A stretch of 64,000 bases of DNA from Asparagopsis taxiformis (taxonomy: Eukaryota > Rhodophyta > Florideophyceae > Bonnemaisoniales > Bonnemaisoniaceae). The DNA lies in assembly GCA_030407315.1 (NCBI GenBank), contig JALQPE010000613.1:1-64000 (forward strand), in the 5' to 3' direction. This document shows, one piece after another, positions 56,291 through 64,000 of this stretch. Position numbers and translations under genes: made by a program. The notes under the pieces are model-generated. The model was not told the origin of the DNA. It was given only the letters and a program-made list of their open reading frames with translations, and ran no database searches. Position 1 is the first letter of the stretch. Each line of letters starts with the position of its first letter.

Positions 56291-56687
56291 CCAGGCCCGA
56301 TTTCAGACACAGTAGTGTATCTCGCCGCAAAATCAGTTCAAATATCTCAATGCTTTTCACAACCCATATCAAGCGTGAGTTGAGCTGCACTGCGCACCTA
56401 GCTGCCATGGGCCGCGATACGATTTCCATATGGGTGAAAATTGACCACGGTTGGTGTGTTCAAACAGAATTCCATGGATACCACAAATGGTAGGCACGGT
56501 GGAACGGAAACACGTCTTTCCTCCGTCTAATCCCAGCCTCGACGTCCTCAGCTTCTGTCACTTGCTCCCGACCTGTTGCCACATTCGGGTTCCACGCCGA
56601 CTCCACTGTCCCGCTTGCATCCCTCCGCGCTCGCTCCCCACTCGGCACCCCAGCCGCCAGCTTGAACCTCAAACGTTCCCTGGAAAC

Positions 56688-56731
56688 GCTCATGAACTTC
56701 ACCGAACTTAAGTTCGGTGAAGTTCATGAGC
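56688..56731. repeat. 44-bp perfect palindrome in DET1 pseudogene
   Basis: Zero-spacer, centred on CTTAAG, with arms GCTCATGAACTTCACCGAACTT and complement (the left arm ends at 56709). It separates the penultimate DET1 block from its C-terminal end. Confidence 0.97.
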
Positions 56732-56902
56732 CAATTGGCCCCCTTGAAACGTACATCTTGGTTCCGTCCAGTGCAGCTATTCGCTCCATGAAGTAGGAGA
56801 AAATGCACCGGTCAAGATACAGCGATGCAATACGAGCCTGTGCAGCAACAGGAAGCGCCGCCAGCGCAGACTGCGTGCGTCGCACAGCAGATGCACCCTG
56901 AC

Positions 56903-56950
56903 ATCGATACGGATGCATCCTTATCGATCTCAGTGGAGACATGTCTCCAC
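56903..56950. repeat. Two further palindromes in DET1 pseudogene
   Basis: 56903-56928 (26 bp, one mismatch, centre GATGCATC) and 56933-56950 (18 bp, perfect, GTGGAGACATGTCTCCAC). They lie side by side at the point where the main DET1 frame is lost. Confidence 0.9.
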
Positions 56951-57779
56951 CCGTCCTAATCAAGTGCCACTCGAAACGCCAGCAGACTCGCAAGCACCAC
57001 CCTATCCCCCACGAATACATCCCTATATCTTTCATACAATTCCTGTAGTTCATTTGAGCTATTTTCAAACAGTTGAACAATACGTCTGTTCACCATATCA
57101 TATCCAACATAGAAGCAAGTGTTCAACCCAGCATCCAACGGCTAGCCTTAGCGTTCATACGTTCCTAGCTTGATAAAAATATGCCCCTCATCTAACAGGT
57201 GTGCTTTCAGCACCACTAGCATTCTGTACCTTCTGACAACGCGATAAAACCGTTCCGTATTCCCTTCAGCTTTATACCGTCGATATATATACACCATCAA
57301 CTTTTACATAAGCCCCGTATAAAACCGCCTCGATAACTTACCATCATGGTTCCCCAGATCCTTCTGAAACGCACGCTCTGGTTGCAGCTGACCCTCTGGC
57401 GGAAAACCAGCTCTATCCCTAGCTCTCTCCACTTCAAACTCATCGTCCAGTCTACAAACATCACCAAACCTCGCCAGCAGCACAATTCTACCCGCCGTCT
57501 CATGCACCTTGAGCACATGAAGAACGTGTTGCCGAATCGACAGCACACACATGACATCAGTGCGCATGTGAACGCCCGAATGGCCTGCAAGCTGGATATA
57601 ATCATCTGCGAGAAAGAAATAGTCCTCCACAGGCCCCGTTTCCACTTTAGCGAGGTGCAGCGTGACGCGCTCAAGAGAGGGCATATTGGAAGCTCCCGGC
57701 GGGGTATCCACCGCCACCGGCCGTTCAGGAACCTGCGCGCCCTCCGCTTGCGCATGGAACGACGTGACGGTCATGTAGC

Positions 57780-59920
57780 GACAACACTGATTTCGAGAAA
57801 TTCAGAATTTATTTTTTTAACAGAATATATTCTATTCCTTAGAAAACGCTGTGCTTTGGGTTTTCGATGATTTCGATTACGAATAGGACTGTTCAGAGCA
57901 TAAATATGGTTGCTTGGACATTTTTTGGACATTTTTTCAGTGCTGAGTGTGATTCAGAATTGGGACAGCTGTCTCGGAGAGAATTTTGGGGTTTTGTCGG
58001 AAGCACAGTTGCGTTTGACACGAAGAGACATAAAGACACCTGTCTCTCCTGTTCCACTGACACTGAGGAGATCTTGATGTGCAGCATGATATACACAATC
58101 TTGTATGTCTTTTCTGTTGGATGCATTCGCCTATACCACTCTGAATGTAGAGAACTCGATGTCAACATGTACCGTTGTATGCATGTCGGTGAACTACATT
58201 TCGGAAAATAGCGATGGATGAAAATAAATTAATAAATTTCAGACGGCGTTGGTACCAGCGAAACATACTCGTGTAGAAAAAAGCGTCAGTTCCAGGCGGG
58301 ACACAAAGGGAGATTACGCGCCATGCGGCACAGACCTATCCATCTGTACTTTTGCCATTGTCGCAATCGCAAGAAACCTAGCTCACAGTGGGGACACACA
58401 GACAAGCAACATGCGCATCCGAACATCGCGTAACATTGGCTGATTCAACATCCTCATTCGCGAGACATGCGCACCCGGACAATCATCATTAGTTCTACAC
58501 GGTGCGCCTGTGAGACTATTTCCGTTCGTGTTCACCGATGAATCAGAAACTCATTGGGCCGATGGGAGGCCAAGCGATGCGGTGACGTCGCTAAAGTCGA
58601 AGCATAAGTCGCCAGGTAGACAGATAGGATTTGCACAGGAACATTAATGTTGCTGATTGCAAATCGTCGGGGTTGGTAGGAAGGCAGGCGCATGTACTGC
58701 GAGTGGCCAATGAGTACGGTCCTATGCCGTCATCAAAACTGATACAGACGTATGTACCGGTACAGGTAGTGTCGGACAAGCAATTCTCCACAGAAGCCCT
58801 GGAAAATCTGACGATCTGCTGTTTGAATCGCGGCTGATTGGAACCTATGACGGATATGTATATGGCGATTTGAATGGCCTGCACATCGCAGATGGCTGGT
58901 CGCATGTGTTTCAAATTGGCGCCACGACTCGGCATGGCTGCGCATGACACGGGTATGATGATGTTGATGATTACTAACCTGGAAGGGATGGTGATGGTAA
59001 ACACCATGGAGGATGAAGGGTTGTGTAGATACGGTTTCTGTTGTTTAACGCTGGTAAAAGATGCTGGGTGACGGAGCGTGAGGGATAGGGCTAGACAACG
59101 GCATGAGATACGTGCGGCGTAGGTGGCGATAATCTCACGTAAGCGATCAATCGCTTGAGAGCACAATTGTGAACACGCCATGGCAATGGAGAGAGAAAAT
59201 GCATCCATAGGCTATAGTTTAATCTATTGAACACGTCTACGATATGTACGTACATGAATTGTGCTTGTACAAGTTTTACCAATCATTTCAAGCAGAGTAT
59301 ACTTGCTTTGCACATACGTCTGACGTACAGGCAATGAGCGTCAATTTGAATACGTTACATGAGACAATGAGCGACCTAGAAGGAGTCTTAGACAAGCGAT
59401 TCGAGTCTATACCACGCCTACACTGCCACACTGGTTTATGGCGCAGATGAGCTCAACCGTGTATTTGTTCATGAATAAGACGTCTTATTAGTACTAAACC
59501 GATGGAGTAAAGCACTGTAGAAAAGCAAAGCCACATTTGATGTAGAGGTTTCCACCACGATAGATATTTCCAGCAACTACAGCGGAATTTTTGCTTACGC
59601 TGCTGCATGGTCATGAACATTGCGGAGATCGGGGTTCCAAACAGAAATGCTGCCTCTTCTTGTACCTACTAGCTAGTACCATTAAACTCACGAAACTAAA
59701 CGGTCGAACATTGAATTTACGTAATCTTCCAGTTGAAACGTTCTACTTCCATCTACATCATCACAGTCTGGGAGGAGCCCCTCATTGGTTCCATGCACCG
59801 AACATCCCAAACATATAGACCAGCCTTGAACATATCTCCAAATGTCTCAGGTGAGCCTTCTGGACCAGGACACACGTAGGGGTACTTGCTACTTTTTTCA
59901 ATCTCCGACATGACAAAATT
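57780..59920. other. Region with weak ORFs, no recognised gene
   Basis: The longest ORFs are 57867-58211 (+, 114 codons) and 58591-59208 (-, 205 codons). The latter is open for 618 bp but has an unremarkable Ser/Ile-rich composition, and overlapping frames look equally plausible. I cannot support either as a gene. Confidence 0.35.
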
Positions 59921-59925
59921 GGTAA

Positions 59926-62738
59926 TTACGACCAGGAAAGGAGGGCTGCTTTCGCATATTTTTCAGTATCCATGCCCTCGTCATTGAGTCGATGCCCATG
60001 GAGTGTGCAGCTGAACAACTTTTCCGATAGTTTTGGAAGAGCCAGTCGAGCAGTACCAATAACCCGGCTTTCATAGAAAAGGGTGACCTGTTGTCCAGTC
60101 CGAAACTTGGAGAATATAGAGTTATTGAATAAATCTTTGGTTTTTCCTGAAGGAGGCGTCTCAGCAGCAGAGGTATTTGATAAATTCATCACAGGTACAT
60201 CCTGGGTTTGACCCTCACGAACTGAATCCATTTCGGAACTTCCTTCGCAAACGTGTATAGACTTGGGTTTCACTCCAGCCGGGGCCTCTGATCGGATTTC
60301 TTCTGGCTCTCGGACAAATAAGGACTTTCGTTCTTTCTTCCTGTGCCGTTCAAGAGGGGTATGGTATTAGGAAACCATTCGTTGAAGTCTTTTGTACGCT
60401 ATTCGGAACCTCGAGGCATCCATCTCTACTGCAGTGCACTTCCTGCTTGTCATCATTGCAGCAATGGCTGTTGTAAACGTCCCAGCATATATATCTATCA
60501 CTGAACCATCGGAGGGGCAAAAAGTTGTCATGATCTCAGCAAGTAGATCGGGGTTTTCTCCTCTGTCAGGATTGGAGACTTACTTCCTGGCTTCATCAAC
60601 TTGTGTTGAGGAATTCCTACTCCTGTTATGGTCGAGAATTTCCTTTTCTCAGTACATTTCACAAAGGAGTATGGGCTTGTCAGATTTGGTTTGAACCCTG
60701 TGGGATGGACACCTGGAGCATAACCGAGGACCCCGTACTCACAGGAATTCTGTGGAAAAAACTCTGCGCGTGTGAACTGAAGTCTTTTGGTGTCCTTCAC
60801 CACAATGAACAAATATTTCATAACCTTATATGATTCTTGCTCCAGTGCTTTCATCCACCCATTTGCATATTGTACTGAAGTGAATATGAAAACAGAGCCT
60901 CCAGGGAGAAGAACACGCCTCCCGAACTGGGCCACAGCTCTCATTTCGTTGTCGTCAACGACGTTCGGATATTCACTTCCTGCTCCGGAACGACAATCCG
61001 GTGTGCCATACGGCGGATCAATTAACATCAGGTCAAAGCGCTGGTCTGTTGGTTTTCGCACAGTCTTGTCGAATTCCTGCCAGTACATCTGGTGACAGCT
61101 TATACCAATGTCTTGCAAACATTTTGAGTCAGACCTGATAGGACAGGATGGGTCACGCGTTTCCTCACAGACGTTCTTTCTAGATTCAAGTCTTTCTGAA
61201 GCTTCAGTGAAGTTTCCATAGCTCTCTTCATGAACATTTCCAGGGACTGGAACTGTAGCTACATCAGTTGAAGCAAAGGTTTTGTTCGGACCGGGAGGGA
61301 GTTGAGCCTCCTCAGCATTCAGCTGGACAATTTTCTCGTCTGTAACTCCATCTGGGGATTCATTGTTGTCTACAGATTCATCCGGATATGGCTTGGGCTG
61401 TTGAACAACACATCTTGAAGATCCATTTGACGCTTCCCTTTGAAGGAAAAGGGATCGTGATTCTTCAACACTTTTCCCCGCTAAGGATGCTGCTTTCATT
61501 TTTTGTTCCTTCTGTATCGCAATTATGGGGAAGAACTTCTTGAACTGGTTGAACAGTATAGGTAGAACCCTATCATTTCCACTGTTTTGTTCAACTTCGT
61601 CGTCCAGTTTCGTTGTAGACAATAAGTTATTCTTCACCGTAAGCATTTCTTCAGGCCAGTTATCGCTCTCCATAAATTCCTCAAACTTTCTCGCTTCTTT
61701 GAAAGCCATAACAGCTTTCTTAAATTGCTCTACAATCGTAGATGATTGAGCTGGTTTCACGTGCGTACCAACAGAACCCCTTCTGGTGAGCAAAGCGACT
61801 TCTGCAACTCTGCGAAGTGTATTTTTCTGACACTCCAGCCCATCTTTCTCAGCCATCGTATCTAATGCATTCATGAAGGAAGTGGCCCCCTTCAGGGAGC
61901 TGACATGAATAAACTTCCGAAAGACTCTACAATCAACTGTTCTCATCAGCTGGGACTGATCGCATGTATCAGACTCTCCTACAAGTTGGGGATGTTCTGC
62001 AAGACTAATCTGGCCGACAGATCCGATCACATCTGAATGCAGGCGCATGGCAGTTGCTGCTGTTTGGCGAACCGTGCTCTCCTTTTGGTGATTGTTTCCA
62101 TCGTAAGCAGATGCTACTTCTCTTGCTGTCGGCTTTTTCCCATTTCGAACCGTTGACAGTCGATCGGCCTCGTCTCGCGAACCCTTGAGCAGGTCGTAAA
62201 ACGTATCCTCGACAAAGAATATTTCATTGTGTTTCTTGTTCTGATGTCTCGCAATTTGCTTCAAAACCTGAAGGCTGCAGCCTCCTTTAAGCATTATTAC
62301 TGGCCACCTAAACGTCTCCCAAACTTCAGGCATCTCATTGCATAGCTCCTTGATAGCTGTTAAGCGATGCATACCATCGACTACACCATACCATTTTTCT
62401 CTGCTTTTCGCCTTTTCACGAGCATCCTTATCCGATAATCCTAATTCGGCTCGGAAGTGATCTGTGATATGGTGTGCAAAGGAACCTTCGAGAGATATAA
62501 CCAGGGGGAAATCAGAGCGTGCGACATAACCCATTTCACCTTCAGAGCTGAACAAAGCCTTCAATCGCTGGATACCAGATCCTGATATACCCCTCACTTT
62601 AGTCAAAGGAATACAAGATAATGGATCCAATGAAACATGAACTGATTCTTCCATCACCTCTGAAAACATCGCTCTGGATATGCGTATGTCAGGACCTTTT
62701 GGTTTCATTTGTTCAGCTGCTTTACGCTTGCGACCCAT
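59926..62738 (-). CDS. ParB-like domain + beta-class DPPY DNA methyltransferase (frame change near 3' end)
   Basis: Main frame 60528-62738, 736 codons from ATG 62738. Residues ~75-160 resemble a ParB/Srx-like domain (VVDGMHRLTAIKEL, 119-132). A long linker follows, then an N4/N6 aminomethyltransferase with LMLIDPPYGT (DPPY at 574-577), a GGSVFIFTSVQY strand and a target-recognition part. Motif I (VIDIYAGTFTTAIAA), needed for AdoMet binding, lies just downstream in another frame (about 60369-60545), ending LQRMVS-TAA. The order DPPY then motif I marks a beta-class enzyme. The same frame continues past TAA through 60273-59926 (GQQVTLFYESRVIGTARLAL). Either the gene is damaged, or a GTAAGT...AG micro-intron of 23 or 26 nt restores the frame. 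A DNA-modifying role is inferred. Confidence 0.8.
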
Positions 62739-62744
62739 CTCTCT

Positions 62745-64000
62745 CAGGCTTCAAGATTATCACTCGTAACTGTTCTCACTTCGTAGGGGGGAAACAAACG
62801 CTAGCGAAACTGGAAACAGAGAATTTAACTAGTCCGACAAAGAAATCTGAGATTTGTCGTTGAATTCGTTAGTGATCATGGCCGTCTCCGAGATATATCA
62901 CTATTACTTCCGCTGCCAAAGTGTAACATTCGAGAGACATCAAATCTGGGTTTACTCTGAGCTTCAATTTTGAATATGTCAGACAAAGTCGTGTCGTGCT
63001 AGTCATGTTCAATAGAATTTCAAAACAAGGTTGTCTACTTTGCCCTTGGTGGTCTGAAAAGAGTTCAGGCCACAGAGGATGAGATTTCCATTTTGGCAGA
63101 TGGCAGTAGGTAAGTTACGTGTCTCATGGATATAATCTCTCCAAATCAGCGTTTTCATGAGTCTCCGATTTTGGTTTTCCTCGTGCTGTAATTGTGTGTT
63201 TGTAAGTTGGTATGATAATCCGACTATGAACAGGTGCATTTTCATCATCAAAGAGCGACAATGAACGATAATTGGAGCATAGAGATTTCTATTGCAGCTC
63301 AAACTTACAGAGCTGGTCTTGTCACCTTTCCCAAAATAATCAATTGTCAGTAAACCTGGCTCACTGACTTCCAGACTCAAGCCGACTTGGTCGCTGTGGC
63401 CCGCTCATCAGTTTGAGAATTAATACCGTAGTCGTATCATGCTGCACAACAACTGAAACATCCTAGCTACATGTCGTTCATCTCTCTACATTATGTGCTT
63501 CCAGACAACTTGCAATCAGAATAGTCTTTGTTTGACACATCATAGTCAGCTGTGACGTGTCCAGACAGATGTTGCAGAGATAAACGGCACTCGAAAAAAT
63601 TCTATGATAAAATGTCTCATACAATGGACAGGTGTGCAGACTGCACATCAAAACATCATCAAATTATCACAATTAATCCGAACATGGATGTCAGTGACTA
63701 TGCAAAATGCACCTCTTGAGACTATGAAAATGTCTAGAGAGAGATTGCGGCCTTGGTAATATCTCAAACAGATACCACCTGAGATTCTCCAAAGGCATCC
63801 CTGGATACCAGGCTTGCAAACCTGCTCGGGTTTAGATCGCATGGGATAGAGAGGAGCTTCTATAATCCAACCTGTTCATGGTGGTATCTAGAAGAATAGA
63901 TTTTCATAGCTGCAGATACCTCTATCAGTCTTTGGCATGCAACTTTTTTATTTATCTGCACTCAGAGGCAGTAGATCCATGAAAGTATACAAAGATTTCT
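62745..64000. other. Upstream region of the methyltransferase; one weak ORF
   Basis: A 123-codon minus-strand ORF (63009-63380) lies upstream in the same direction, with normal composition but no motif I recognise. No tRNA, repeat or other feature is evident up to the window edge. Confidence 0.35.

Larger units (their letters stand above)
43450..56300. mobile_element. Element 2: ~12.9 kb region between GGCAGTA palindrome arrays
   Basis: Bounded by two arrays of GGCAGTA/TACTGCC palindromes (43456-43820 and ~55570-56290). This is the same architecture as element 1, although the motif differs (GCCTGAGGCAGTAAA versus CAGACAGTA). Inside are an intact 507-codon ORF next to the left array, the 118-bp satellite, and a glycosyltransferase pseudogene. 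The boundaries rest only on the arrays; no interrupted gene proves the insertion here. Confidence 0.55.
56540..57774 (-). pseudogene. DET1: DET1 homologue pseudogene
   Basis: Minus-strand frame from 57774 matches DET1 in order: VTLHLAKVETGPVEDYFFLA, then IQLAGHSGVHMRTDVMCVLS, RQHVLHVLKVHE, FYTGLM-stop-KLMVYIYRRY, LLDEGHIFIKLGTYER-stop, FYVGYDMVNRRIVQLFENSS, NELQELYERYRDVF, then in another frame RRTQSALAALPVAAQARIAS, YLDRCIFSY and a C-terminal GTFEVQAGG. DET1 is a substrate adaptor of CUL4 ubiquitin ligases that represses light signalling in plants. Three stops (TAA, TAA, TAG) interrupt the main frame; the first stands where a Gln is expected. The 3' part is broken by palindromes at 56903-56928, 56933-56950 and 56688-56731. 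The N-terminal part is missing. Confidence 0.8.

Overview
This is a eukaryotic chromosome end. The first ~1 kb is a C-strand telomere tract built mainly of an 8-bp unit (CCCCTAAT, G-strand ATTAGGGG). The next 63 kb are subtelomeric: decayed genes, nested mobile elements, satellites and very many perfect palindromes. Long uninterrupted ORFs (1400, 736 and 507 codons) point to an intron-poor genome. I cannot assign the lineage. C2H2-RecQ telomere-linked helicases and endonuclease-deficient Penelope-like elements at telomeres are best known from fungi; DET1 and a ParB/DPPY methyltransferase would also fit algae or other protists.

Layout. 1-1.2 kb: telomere and a small satellite island. 1.6-3.6 kb: duplicated subtelomeric block with a tRNA-like SINE remnant. 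5.2-24.1 kb: a telomere-linked helicase gene (TLH1, + strand), split by a ~13.6 kb insertion (element 1, ~6.23-19.81 kb). The insertion carries arrays of CAGACAGTA-type palindromes at both ends and holds palindromic MITE-like arrays plus fragments of host-type genes (UFD2 U-box E4 ligase, protein kinase, actin-related protein). 24.1-27.9 kb: minor satellites, a degenerate zinc-finger ORF and a 326-codon ORF that begins beside an inverted interstitial telomere. 27.9-30.0 kb: a decayed Penelope-like retroelement on the minus strand with a clear hammerhead ribozyme. 30.2-36.3 kb: TLH2, a second, broken helicase copy with a ~0.8 kb insertion. 36.7-41.3 kb: GGACGTCC-rich tandem array with hairpins. 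42.2-43.0 kb: Gfo/Idh/MocA oxidoreductase pseudogene. 43.45-56.3 kb: element 2, flanked by GGCAGTA-type palindromic arrays, with an intact 507-codon ORF of unknown function, a 14-copy 118-bp satellite and a glycosyltransferase pseudogene. 56.5-57.8 kb: DET1 pseudogene (- strand). 59.9-62.7 kb: ParB-like domain plus beta-class DPPY DNA methyltransferase gene (- strand) with a frame change near its end.

How it fits together. The most striking protein is TLH1: C2H2 fingers, a core carrying tyrosine-recombinase-like motifs (Arg, Tyr-Arg-His, Gly-His...Tyr), a full RecQ helicase and a CCHC knuckle. Both copies keep the recombinase residues, so it may be the engine of a telomere-associated mobile element rather than only a helicase. 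The Penelope copy joined to telomeric repeats in right-end orientation shows that this arm once contained, or was fused to, another chromosome end. Captured gene fragments are repeatedly broken at zero-spacer perfect palindromes, suggesting hairpin or fold-back repair at broken ends. All functional statements are inferred from motifs by eye; no database search was possible.
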